DNA of 64,000 bases, from positions 1,054,001 through 1,118,000 of the forward strand of contig JAACJP010000005.1 in assembly GCA_013368375.1 (NCBI GenBank). The letters are read 5' to 3'. The DNA comes from Tricholomella constricta (Eukaryota > Basidiomycota > Agaricomycetes > Agaricales > Lyophyllaceae). The position numbers and the translations under genes are program-made. The notes under the pieces are model-generated. The model did not search any database. It was not told where the DNA came from and was given only the letters and a program-made list of their open reading frames with translations. This document shows positions 24,551 through 36,400 of this stretch, piece after piece (within the stretch, counting starts at the first letter, position 1; each line of letters begins with the position of its first letter).

Positions 24551-26823
24551 CTACTGCGATGATCCCGCCGCCGCAATGGGGCTCTGCTTAATAGTCGTAT
24601 CCGTCGGTTCCAGCACATGTCGTGTGTTTGTCTTGGGCGTCGTCGGCCTATCCATTTCCAAGTCATCTCCTTCGTCTTCTGAGAGTTCAAAACGCGACGG
24701 CGAGCGGGGTGCCATTGACTCCGCAGCAGTCGCAAAAGACGCATGGGAACTAGCTCTGGACTCTAAACGGACCTCGCTCGTGCTTGGCGCCCTGAACGAC
24801 GTGGAAGGCACAGGAAGGGCTTCGCCAGGTATTGTCGACATGGGAGCCCCCGGGTTTGAAGGAAATTGTGTCGAGGGTTTCGGGAGGCCTAACGTTGAAC
24901 TTTCCGCCTGGGTAGGCGGGGACGTTTCGGTTGCCTCAGGCGACAACGGCAGAGGGCTGGGTGCGGACGAAGGACTAGTAGATACGGCGAGGTCTGCTTC
25001 AGAGATAAAGTCTGGTATTGGAGTTGCGGGGGAAGATGTTTCTGGCGAAGCCGCTCCACTCGATGCCGTTTCAGATGCAGGCGGCGCTTCGGCTTCTTGC
25101 TGCAAATTTACAGCGTTGCTGATTGCTCGGAGCCTTGATGGTCCAGCAGACCCAGGTGTCGTATGCATGTCTGAATCAAAGTCGGGAGGCGGTACATCCA
25201 AGTCTTGCCGGGAGGTGGAGGCCGCATAAGCGATGGCGTCCGCCCCGTAGGGCACGGCGAATCGCGCGAAAGAATCTCGCGAGGAAATAAGCTTCAACTG
25301 CTCTGGGGTCGGACCCGCTTTAGGATAGGTAAATTCAGTGCGTGTTAGAGTGTGGGTGAGAGGAGAGGAGATGGAGTTCAAGGAAATAAGTGAGGGAGAC
25401 GTGAGGTTTCCGCTGTTGATGGACTTTTGACGTGAGAGGGTGCGGAAGGGAGAGTGGCTAAGGAAAGAACCAGAGCCTGAAATGGAAGGCCGATGAGAAG
25501 CCCGGCTTTGCGACATCTCCCGCGCGTGAGAGTTATCGGAAGATACCATGGAGTGGGATGATTCGGCGCGGGAATGGGATGGAGCAGACCCGTGCATAGA
25601 CAGTCGATTTGGCAAAGAATGCAAGAGGGTTCTGAAGCCGGAGCGTCTGGGTAGGACTTGCTCAGGTGATGCAGGCGGGGGTGTTGAAGAGGATGCAAGG
25701 GCTGATGTTTCTGCAGAGCTATGGTGACCCTCTGGTGTGGTATCGAAGTAGGGCGGCGCTTCTCCTCGTGGGTCACTGTATGTTGGCAGGTTACTGGTGA
25801 CGCGCATCAAAGAGTTCGCCTCTTCTGAGCTGTTCAAGGTCTCGAAGCTCCGTCTGGGATCGACGTCGCCAGGTGCTTGCGGGTCGTGCGAAAGATTTGC
25901 AGTAGAGTCGTCTTGTTGAAGTAGAGGCAGATCAATGGGGGTGGCTGGTATCGGTGGATACTGCGAGGATTGTGAGTTATTTCTAGAATGCAACGACTCC
26001 TCTCCATCCTCTGAAAGGGATTCCATCACCACGGTTGCTGGTGGCATCCCTGCATCTTCCATGTCATTTGGGCCCCTGCAGGATGTGTGTTCAGTATGAT
26101 GCAAAAGAAGACAGTATTTATCTACCGAAATATGACGAGCTCCTGTTCACCAGGTTCTTTTGCATAGGCGGGCAAGGAAGTCGTAGATATCTGCGATGGT
26201 GTGCGTCTCGGTCTTCGAGTTCTCCTCGTTCTATTCGCACCAGTGCCCGCAGCCGGAGTGGTTGTTCCGTTGATAGTACCAGCAAGCTGTTCAGCAGTCA
26301 ATTCTCTAGTCGCTGGGGTGCTCGTCCTAGTCGTTGAAGGTGAACGTCGGCGTGATAGCCAAGCCGAGATCGAACGTCGCCAGCACCAGCTGAGTGCAGA
26401 GACAGCGATGAAAGCCCCGACGACCAATACGGGCACCTGTACTTGTGTGAGAAGGACAGTTGATGTGGGGCTGAAGGGACAAAAACCGACCCATATGTGC
26501 ACAGACACCATCTGGTTTCCTTGACCTTGGTCGTCGCGCATTTCAAGATGAGGGCTTTGTGAGAGTGTATTTGCCGCCAGAGGTACAGCAGCTACATGGC
26601 TAGAGAGTACATGTGGCGTAAGAATGAAGACAAGACTCAGAAAATTTGGAGCCAGGGTGGATCGTGGCCGTGGCCTGGGGAAGGGCGTGATGTCGGGCTT
26701 TAAGATTGCAGAAAAATCGTCGCTTTCATGACTTGGAACATAGGCATAGACCATAAGGAAGAATGTCAAACAAGTCGTGGGTCGTGAAGAAAAAAAATAG
26801 CAAGTTTCGTAGACGAACGTCAC
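24551..26823 (-). CDS. Ser/Pro-rich single-pass membrane protein of unknown function
   Basis: The main exon (24551 to about 26080) joins by a phase-2 intron to an upstream exon ending ELVIFR. The joined product carries one strong membrane segment, VPVLVVGAFIAVSALSWCW, followed by an Arg-rich stop-transfer stretch (WRRSISAWLSRRR). The long Ser/Thr/Pro/Glu-rich cytoplasmic region has PPPY-like PTYSDPRGEAPPYFD and a conserved-looking block LKLISSRDSFARFAVPYGAD near the middle. A probable further intron lies just before VPVLVV, with donor after GNQM. The true N-terminus is uncertain: the region before the membrane segment may be a signal peptide or loop. I know similar proteins from basidiomycetes only as unnamed conserved proteins. 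Confidence 0.65.
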
Positions 26824-28101
26824 AAGGCAACGAGTAACGACGCTAACTCACGCGGACCTTATTCTGAATCTGATTAGTCAGCTACCAAGTTCGTCACTCA
26901 CGAAACACCACCCCAACACCCGATGTTACAAACGCTCAAGCTTACAACGTTTATCGTACCAAGTACGTACCCTACAATGAAACGCAGATATGATGAGGTA
27001 AGGTAAGGTAAGGTAAGGTAATATTACACGGCACGGTCCCGCTCAGGAACGCCGGTTTCCAGGAATTATCCAGATGTATGCAAAATGCACATCATCGACG
27101 GGCGGACCATTCCAATGCAAACGCAGATGATGGGCTTCTGAGTCTGTCCTGTCAGGTGCCAACTGTTGATGATGAGTCCAGCCTGATCTTCCGAGTCCCT
27201 ACGACTTTTATAGCCTGCTCTCTCCGGATTCTCCGACGTGATCGAAGCTTACCTAGCTTCAATCTGCTTCAATGCCTTTGTATTAGAGCGCGCTTTCTTA
27301 GCCATGTAACTTCGACATGGACTGGAAATCTCAATGGCAAGGGTGTCAGCTAATTAACTAGGGTTTACCCCGGATTTGCAATCACTTGGACTTGAATTCA
27401 TTGGAGCCTAGGGGTGGCATAGGGGATTATCGGAGATGACCCACCGCGAACTAATATGTACGAGGTAAGATAAGGTGAGCTTAGTGGTGGATCACCAGGA
27501 TTTGACTTAACCCAGAATTTCAGGGTGACTCAAGGACCTTCAGGCCACTGGACTTGCATAACCGCTTTCTACTCAAATATCAAAGCTGTTATACATCAGT
27601 TCCACTGATATTTCAAAGTCGAAGCTCACACTCTTGCTAGGCACCCTTTCCATATCCTCGCGTCTGAACTAAGGGATCTTTTGAACCTACTCACCTGCTT
27701 GTCGACTACCAGTCTTCTATTAATCTTCCGTATGCGCATGATTTCGAGGTAAGGGGTTTCAAGTTCGCGCAGATTCGACGGAAGCTCCGATGACTTGCCA
27801 TTCTGCGAGGTCGTCTTCCTGTGGCGTTAAGATATCTCGATGACGAGCAAAAGACACCCACCTTTTTCATCAACGATTAAGAAATACAAGTCGCGGATGC
27901 AGCGATCCTTCAAGTACTTCATTTACAAGCTCGGAAGTATCAGCCAATCGTCCGGAAGCGCCAGGCAATTCTATCTAATGTACTATAGTGTCTAACTCTC
28001 ACCAAAACATAAGCGCCCATGCCACGCCATGTTAGGTTCCTGAGAACGTGCGTCCGAGAGAGAGTCGAACAACTCTTTAATCCCTTGGAAGGATGGGCCG
28101 A
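26824..28101. other. Intergenic region with a short tandem repeat
   Basis: 1.28 kb with no supportable coding exon. It holds the pentanucleotide repeat listed separately and a related GGTAAGATAAGGTGAG stretch near 27472. A 71-nt tRNA-Gly-like sequence overlaps its right end (see rejected items). Confidence 0.5.
26996..27020 (+). repeat. Pentanucleotide microsatellite (AGGTA)5
   Basis: Five perfect consecutive AGGTA units, flanked by near-matches. It lies about 170 bp upstream of the preceding minus-strand gene. Confidence 0.9.
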
Positions 28102-29496
28102 GTTAGGCTACACTGACGCTTGAACGACTAATCATGATAACGCTGTCCGAAGAGTCGCTGGAATCAATATTTTCAAGTACTCGAGGGAGTGCTGTGTTGC
28201 AGTGTGCAGGCGCATCGTGCGTGGCGCGTCCTAAAGCAACCTGGACGATCGTCATAGTCGGTATGATGCCCTAGATGTCTTTGTGTCAGATATCACATCG
28301 CAGACACAGATAGAGCGACGTCACTGACGGTGATTTGAATGAGCCCGGCATGTAATATAACCTGAAAAGAGAAAAGGAATGATACACAACGGCGGTTATA
28401 TTTGACTTGTGTCATGAGCTTACGTTTATCGAGCCCGAATTTCGAAAAATGATATCTACCAAAGCGTAGATGGTGTAAATGACGCCTGATTCAATCCTAT
28501 AAAACCAGTAGGTAAGATCAGAGCAGGCAAAATGAGGATATTGACCCTTTTACTCACAATATCGCGATCGTCGTGTTGTACCGTCTGATGCCGTCTTCGC
28601 CAAGCATTGCTGGAACATTTCGAGAAAGCCACAGGATCCTCCCTGCTGCAGGGTCAGATACATGGTGAGATATAAATATGTCAGATATTCGATGTTGATA
28701 TAAGTACCTGCTAGAGCGCTGGTGATCATACTGAATATTACAGAGGCAAGCACGCCAATCCACGAATAGCTTGTTAGGAAGGCGGTTCCTTGAAATGCAT
28801 ATCCACAGCCTGATGTATGAAAGTAAGTGTTACTCTGATTTCTTATTGAATTCATATATACCTGTGGCGAAGATGAGAAGTCCACCGGGCCCAAAAACTA
28901 TCCATTTCTTCGAGCCCCAAATTAGATAGCATCGGAATAACTGCGAGAATAAGAATGAACCCATGACGTGAGATAGAAAAAAGCTTACAAGGAGTGTGTC
29001 CGCGATAGCACTGACTCCAAGAATAAGTCAGGCCGTCAAAACCTTAAATCTGCAGGAAGACTCACCTGTTGGTAATGTAAAGGATATACTTCGGGCGCAA
29101 GTCCTCGTATTGTAGACCGCGCTTTAGAAGCCTCCGGAAGAGAAGGTCCAAAGTAAACCCGATATCTGCGGTGGCCAAGGCAAACAATATAATCGCCGAC
29201 AGCAGTATGGTCCAGTGCAGCTTTTGTTTGCGCAAAAGAATGACGATAGATATGAAAAAAAGAACGAGATACATTCCTGTTGACGCGTACTAAGCAGCGG
29301 CGAGTAGAAGGATCGTTGGATGAATCATATACCATATAGAAATGATTCAAACTACCGAAACCATTCCTTGAGCAAAATTGAAGGTGGAAATCACCGGGCA
29401 TTAATAAGGAAGGTCACTCACAAGGACTGCAATGATGTAAGGATTTGTGGAATCGGGAAATGTACGCAGAGGTCCTGGATACACGGATGGTGCCAT
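28102..29496 (-). CDS. Basidiomycete seven-helix membrane protein (copy 2, divergent)
   Basis: Start ATG at 29496 (MAPSVYPGPLRTFPDSTNPY), stop TAA at 28102-28104. Exons join through introns of roughly 45-125 bp. Successive segments are ASTGMYLVLFFISIVILLRK, WTILLSAIILFALATADIGF, DLRPKYILYITN, KWIVFGPGGLLIFATGCGY, WIGVLASVIFSMITSALA, AGRILWLSRNVPAMLGEDGI, IAILIESGVIYTIYALVDII and LIQITGIIPTMTIVQVALGR. The tail is short and Ser/Asp-rich. The VLF-ATADI-DLRPKY pattern and the AGRI-W-SR loop mark a second branch of the same agaricomycete multi-pass protein set. Function is unknown. Several splice joins were checked in frame; the segment around 28860-29040 was not fully resolved. Confidence 0.75.
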
Positions 29497-31156
29497 TTGT
29501 ATTGATCGTGCGTATTATGGCTCAGCCTTACACGCGAGCTTCCTGTCACCTAGTGTTGGTTTTGGGGTCGGACGGAAACATCTCAGCTAGTGACCAAGGG
29601 ATTATATGGTCAGCGCTCTTTACACAGCCAAATGACGACTCCCCGAAGAAAAAAGCGACTCCTCAGAGCGCACTGCACAAAATGTCATGAAATGAGGTAT
29701 CATCTCGCAACGATGGTAAGAATCGGAGTCCAGTGATGGCAATGGCACTGGCCATGGCTTGCCCGTGTAATTCACGATCCCACGAAGCCAGGTGGTTTTC
29801 ACACGGGACGTGCGGGGCTGATGAACATTGGCAGATAAGGAAACCCGACATGAGCTATCTATAGCCCGTCGCCGTGTGAGATGTATATACTTCCAGTCCT
29901 TTGAGTGCTGGTAGATAATGGTGGATACCTTGTGGCCTGTCATACGTCTGCTCACTGTGCTCTTCGCGGCCTCCTTCTCTGATATTGGCTATCCACATAT
30001 ATACCGACTATTTAGAGAGTGCCGTCGTCCAGAGACCTCGACGCGAAGTTTTCTGGCCAGCTAATCAGCCGGCCGGCTCGCTCGTGCGAGTGGTTGTATT
30101 TCGCACCGAAAGTAGTCCTCAGCTTCTTTCCTCCGTCCGGCAATCAAATGATATTCAAGGTTCGGCTTTCAAATTTAAAAATTTCGACTTCCGCGTCTGA
30201 CATGCCCGGAATTTCTTGCATTCCGATATGTTCGGTACGAACGCTCGAGCTTCCTCACAGCCCAAACGAGACCACCGGACAAAAAAGGCCATGCAACACA
30301 CGCATTATCTCAATTCCTATGGTGCGATTTCTTACGTCCAAGAGCGCCCTTAGCTTTTCGTACTAGACTGACATTGTCAAAATCCCGCGACTAGAGTCTC
30401 GCACTTTCTCGAATTTCCGCCCCATCCCACTGCCTCTCTGTTCCTGAAGATAGATGAGGATTTTATTATGACAGTTGTATATACACACACGGACGGCCAT
30501 GAGTTGTAGTAAGCCATTGTTTGATGCGTCTCTGTCCTAAATCGACCTTGCGATCAGACTCGTGCGCGCCTCTCCGCGCTCAACGATTGCATCTTGGCCG
30601 TCATCTTCTGTACTTTGTCGTGTTGGATGCAGTGTACTGGGCTGTGTTGGAATTTTGCGGCGCAGACGCCCAAGTGGCGCACACCATTCATCGCTTCTCG
30701 GTGAATATGCTGACTCACTCTACGTTTTCGGCCCTCAATACACAGCTCCTCGCCTCCGGACTTCGGAGCGGTGCTCGGTGAAGATTATAATTACTCGACT
30801 TCATTACCTTTTGACCATGCCCAAGCCAGACGTCACTGCCCTTCCACACCATGTCGCCTCTGGCGCGAGTTTCTCGTCGTTGCGTGAGCAAATGAGGCGA
30901 AACCATTGGTCATATGGGACGGACACGATAGTCATTGATATCTAATTTGTTTCGCAGAAGGAAGCGTAAATGTTTTCCGATAGCGCTCGAGAGCAAAAGG
31001 CTTCTTGGGGATGTCAATGTAAAACAACTAGTGGAGGTGAGGTGCATCTAGATGACGATAAACACCTAGAGATGGGCTCGCGGTGATATATATCGCTGCT
31101 GTATGAATTCCTGTATATCGCGAGCTGGAATATCAAAAGAATAAGTCAGCATCAGG
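29497..31156. other. Gene-poor stretch
   Basis: 1.66 kb between the start of seven-helix gene 2 and the stop of the alpha/beta hydrolase. Open frames (29620-29955, 30019-30366, 30521-30945) are short and have no recognisable motifs or consistent splicing. I call nothing here. Confidence 0.45.
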
Positions 31157-32795
31157 TTAACAAAACCTGATAAGAGAGCGTGTACCCAGTGCCTGAGGTT
31201 GCTCTTGAGGTATCTGTGATACGAGGGAGAAATCAGAGGTCAATCAGAGAAAAGAATGGAATCGAGTTACCAAATGGCCTGCATTGGGTATCCGGATGTT
31301 TGATGCATTCGTCGGCCGTATCCAAACCCTCTCACGGGTCGCACCAGGCGGCCCAAACCTTGCGGAGAAATGAGCTCTGAGTTTATGCTTCAGCAGCAGA
31401 AAGACGTACTCTCCGGCGCCAGGCTTCCCGGGCACGATCCAACGCAGTTCAATCCTCTCGTCGAGTGTGGGAAGGCGCTCAAACACCTCGAACTCCGTGT
31501 GTGTTTCCGAGAAAACGATTGCTTCCTGTATTCCTGGCATTTTCAGACGTATAATAGGCTTTCTAGTCGCCGGGTCTATAGTGTCGTAGGTGCCACAATC
31601 AATGTATGTTTTGAGTACCGCAGGATCCCAGGCGCCGAAGAAAGGGGATTGTTTCAGGATTTCTAATGCCTCCTCCCTAGATATAAATTGCTTAGTAGCT
31701 GCGAACCCAAATCAAGTGAGGAAAATGAACCAACCGTGAATCCCAAGCTTCGCGGCGGAGGATGGCACCTACGACGAGACGGTCGGCGTGTTCACTCTTG
31801 TGTATTAGTTGCCCGGTCGGCTTTACAATAACTGGGTCTATCAAAATGATGGAAGAGAACAGCCTAGGTTGCGTCAATGCGGCTAAGGTCCTGTTTGGTT
31901 GCAAAGAGTTGATCGAGGAAATTGAGATAGAGAGGAAATACATACGACGTGCATCCTCCATATGAATGACCGACTGCAACAAAAGTCCTATGACGGAAAG
32001 GATTTTCCTTCCGATATTCTGATTCGTCGGAAGGGAGGCGAGCGAGGTGAGTAGGTAGCGGTGAGGAGGAGGCTACTGTTGGGAGAAAATAAGTGAGAAA
32101 ATTCAAAATGTCCCGCGCGTTATCAGTCCAGTCAACTATGCAAACGCGTCAGAACAAAAGGAAGATTACACTGGAAGGGGAGATGGCTCACAAACGCCTC
32201 CAATCTTATCTCCGTTGATTAAGGACGCGTCACCGTGCTGGACCGATTCCCACGCCCAAACCTCATCAATGGCTGAAGCGGCCGCGGAAGAGAGGAGCAG
32301 GTGAAGAACTGGTTCCCAAATCTAAAGAAAAGGTTTCAAATTAACTTGTACGACCAACAGACGTCACGTACTCACCTCTTTCGGGAACCCATTTGCGTGG
32401 GCGAAGAATAAGGTTACACCTTTGGCTCGCGTTCCATCCAGCCCTTGCTTCACATATCGATTAGCGCAGTTCCATAACACTTGTCTGCTCCCGCATGGCT
32501 CTAACGATGTACGTAAATCCTTGAGTGTCTGGGCAGTCTTCTCCGCGACTGCTTGACGTTCCGCTTTGGTGGTGTCCCCTGGCGGAGTCGAGGGGACTGG
32601 CACATAATTTGTGGTCCGGAGGTGCGCCGCTGGAAATATATGTGTAGACAAGGTATACGGGGCGCTGAAGATCGGCCTTCGAGCGGCGGAAGGCAGTGGA
32701 GGTGCCGGAAGTGGTTCGGGTGGGGGAAAGACGGGTAATAGCTTTCGAGGTGTGATGGACTGCCATGTGTAGGGCCGGGGCTGAGAGTAGGACAT
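31157..32795 (-). CDS. Alpha/beta hydrolase, fungal Lpx1-like
   Basis: Start ATG at 32795 (MSYSQPRPYTW), stop at 31157. The nucleophile elbow VGHSYGG (serine near 31967) follows a Pro-rich N-terminus and an oxyanion-type segment FFAHANGFPKE. LFSSIILIDPVIV gives the strand after the elbow. Near the end, NASNIRIPNAGHL supplies the catalytic histidine, and the last exon reads IPQEQPQALG and ends IRFC. Joins after CTT/LAALTQPRLF and AGHL/IPQE were checked. The layout fits fungal serine hydrolases of the Lpx1 peroxisomal-lipase group. The C-terminus RFC is not a PTS1, so peroxisomal location is not supported. The catalytic acid is not assigned with confidence, and the substrate is unknown. Confidence 0.82.
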
Positions 32796-33459
32796 TGAGA
32801 TAGTGAAGACGGTTTAGATTGAGGACGAGCTGTTATAATTAAAGCGCGGGGGCATGCCGGGAACGAGTGTGCCGTTTATTCACGTGGATTCGCGAGTGGT
32901 ATCCCTATCGACGTCGTAGAAGATAGGATTATAAGAAATTTACGATGACCAGTGATATACTGACCTACGGTAAGCATTCAGCACAACTGAACCATGGATC
33001 TTGAGCTTGGATGGTCGTGGTAAGAGGCTAAGAAGAAGAAGAACATGGGTTCACTCGGTTCTCGGCCCGGATCATCGCCGTTGGTCCGGCTTTCAAACGA
33101 GAAATGAATCTCAAAGGAAGTATGCAATTCAGAACCACGGAATACTTGAGCAGTACAAAATAGGTCTCCAAAAAGAACCGAACCAGAATTCATCTGACCG
33201 AGTGTGCGCTGGTCGAAGTTGAGCTCATGTGTACAATAGATAGACATGCAACAGATCCTGGATTAACACGAAGGTGTCATCGTTCGCTATTGCCAGATTC
33301 TTACACCCACTACACTGGTAATATGTATGAATCATGGAGCGCTGGTGTTCTGGACCTTTGAAAATGAATATTGAACACTGCCCCCAATGAGTACTGAGTA
33401 CCGACATAATCGTAACGACAAGTGGCTGTGCTAATCGTTAATTACTATCAGAGCCAAAC
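32796..33459. other. Intergenic region upstream of the truncated WDR7-like gene
   Basis: 664 bp with no WD40-coding exon on the plus strand. This is where the missing N-terminal part of the WDR7-like gene would have to lie. Two short minus-strand open frames (32978-33247, 33225-33407) have no recognisable content. Confidence 0.5.
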
Positions 33460-36400
33460 ACCGTGACTGCTCCACGGTCCGCGTACAAACTTGTGTTCGG
33501 CCATTGGAATGAACTCGTCGTCTTCGCTCCTTCTTCCTCTTACATTTCCCAAATACTCAGAGACGAAAAAATCGAATGAATTGTACACACAGCTTCTAGA
33601 TACCAGTTGCTCGCGAGCCCAGCCATCTGTATTGAAATCTTGGGGTCCACTCTCGAGTTCATCGCTCGATGTCGGAGGAAACGTCAGACACGGAGGAGTG
33701 ATCATAGGAACTCAAGACGGGACGCTGTATCTCCTCAGCCAAAACACCCCATCATTCGGTGAGACTCAGCTTCCTGAATCACAGGTATCACGACCAACAA
33801 GTCCACCGCGGCTATTGCATGATTCACGCACGCCGTCGCGATCATCTACACCGTCGGCGAATTCACCTCCATTCAATATCAGTCAAAGGTCACGCGTGGT
33901 TTCTAGTGTTACCACGGAACAAGTTGAAGCACCAAAGAACTATGTGGATTTCGATGATGAACCTGACAAACTCAAGGATATGCTGAAAGGCCGACAGCCC
34001 AGAGAATCGAGGGAGAAATATGCTTCACCCAGCGAACCCGACAAATTCCACGGCCACGAAAGGTCTCCAACTCCATCACTTCTGGGTTCCTCGAGCCAGA
34101 AGCGAAAGGAGGTCCCCAGGTCCTTGCTCTCTGCCACACACTCACCTGCCTTTACGGCCACATCACCGTCATATCCTCCTTCGCCTCATGACCATACATT
34201 CGATTTCCCCTATGATATTGGTCTATGGTATCACGTCATTCCGCCTCAGTCCGGCCCAGGGCATACAGTGACTAGTATCCGCGTAATCGGTGACAAGCAA
34301 TTTCTGGTCGTCTTGCAGGAAGCAGGGTTAGTTTCCCGCCCTCTCGTTCATGTTGATATTCATCGTGCATCGTAGGAACTTGTCCGTCTTTTCGCTACAG
34401 GATGGCAGCTGTCTGGCGACTACGAATGAACCAATTGTTACTTTGCAACCTCCGATTGGAATCGAAGATAAAGATGCGTCTCATGCTTTGTGGCTTTGGA
34501 ATCATCTTGAAGTGTACCACATTGGAGAGGTGGGAGCAACCTTGGTCTCAGCTTGCTCGGGTTCATTATTGAAATATGTGATAGTCCACGATAATCTTGA
34601 CATCAGCTGCCGTCAGTCCCAATTCGCCATCCCCTGCTTCTATGGACCGCGAAGACAACCGTGCATTGAGATCCCGGTTGTCCATCTTCGAATTTCATTC
34701 CAATGATCATCTTTCACCCCTCGAAATTGGCCTCGAGAAGGTGGGGCAATGGTGCTATGGTGGTACATGCTTCGGAGTCGGGCTACATCAAGAGTCAGAC
34801 AGTACGCAATATTATAATCCGAGTGACGGTCCGTCTGACTGTTGTCATCAGAAACCTTGACGTTCTTTACCGTCACGACTGATGGTCGCTTCGTGGTACG
34901 GGGTTTGCAACTCTTACCACGCGTGGCCCCCCAAATGGAAAACCATCAACTGGAAAAGGATACAGTAAACCTTTCCTCAATTCCATTACCCAACCCCTTC
35001 AAGGCGCTGAAATCTCACTCTGCGGAACATCTTCCCCCGGGGCACAGTACGAGAAAACCGGGAAGAGTGGCACTTGATGATGAGCGGGACCTAGGTGAAA
35101 TCCTTGCTGGTGCGTCTCCTTTGGGCTTCCGAGCGCGAAGCACTGCGGGAAAGATTCTCGGACTTTCCTGGTCGGAAGGCCAACTGACGGTCAGTGGCAC
35201 ACGAACTGCGAAGCCCAGTGGACTGAAATGTCTGACAGGCCTTCGAGTACGAGATTGGATACCTTCGGGTGCTATACACTGATCACGTCGTCGGCATTCA
35301 GGATTTGCAATGGACCACCGACACGTCTTACACGGTGCTATTCGAAGTAAGGTTCATTCTTATTCATAATTCCTTAGTTCACGGCTTGTAGGACCAAGCT
35401 GCAAGCTATAACTTTAACATTGTTGACCCCAATAACGATGAAGTGGTTGCGAGTGCCGCACCCGAATGGACAACAATTGTCAAGCATGTTTGATCTTCTT
35501 CTCTGTGAAGCATCTAGTAACCAGAATAACCTACAGATCGCAGCTACGACAATCCATCCCTATCGGACAACACGATGCGGTGGATATAAGCTCAGCCACA
35601 CAAATCATGGTGACGTCGCTGTCAAAGAAAGGGTCCCGCAAGCTCACTGCGATTGAAATCGCTGGTGTAAGCAACGCGCCACGAGTTCTTTGGAAAGCGC
35701 GGTCATCAAAATCGTGGCCGACTCCCAAAGCAGAGATTACATCACTGTTACCACTCGAGCTAGATCTGATCGTTCAAGGATATGGTTTGTTGTGAAGGAT
35801 TGATTGTCTTTCGTTCTTGCCTAACTTTCTCTGCGTAGCCGATGGTCGTCTTCGACAATCTTCGTTGATGCAGATGATCGGAGAGCCAGATAAGGCTACA
35901 CGTTCAGACAAGGCTTCCGACTCACCCTTGAATGGATTTGTGACGGGGCTGCATCTCGTTCAGAATTCGCGGACGAAAGAAAGATTTATCATCGGCGGCG
36001 GTGATGATGGCTCAGTTGCACTCTGGACGGCCGAGTACGTATCAAATTTCTGTCCCATGATACACTCAGCGAATCTCTTTTTGTACACAGCCAATTTAAA
36101 CTATGCGCGCGGTGGACGCTATTCACCACATGCTTGTCTAGTGTAATTCAGATTCAAGATCAACAGACCAGCCCACTGAGAGGATGTGTGCTTTGTATAT
36201 CAACTGACGGAACTGTGGCTGTTATTGTAGTTGACGGATTTCAATTGTACGTGACATCTCTACCGATTTCTCCATGACATTGCTGAGAAAACGCAGTTTG
36301 TACCTCATTCCAGGCTCGGCGGCTCCTCTCTGCCGAATATGTCTCGGAGCCAACAATCTGCTGCTTGTGTATGCAAACAATCGTGCTCGGTTGTGGGATG

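Noticed and set aside
24544..25229. Plus-strand open frame opposite the Ser/Pro-rich membrane protein
   Set aside because: Gly/Val/Ser-rich complement of the minus-strand low-complexity coding region.
28048..28118. 71-nt minus-strand sequence resembling tRNA-Gly (TCC)
   Set aside because: The acceptor ends (GCGTC...GACGC) pair, with six of seven bases, and a TTCCAA anticodon-like loop is present. However, the T-stem pairs poorly and the sequence overlaps the last 17 bases of the seven-helix gene 2 coding region. It may be a decayed tRNA or chance.
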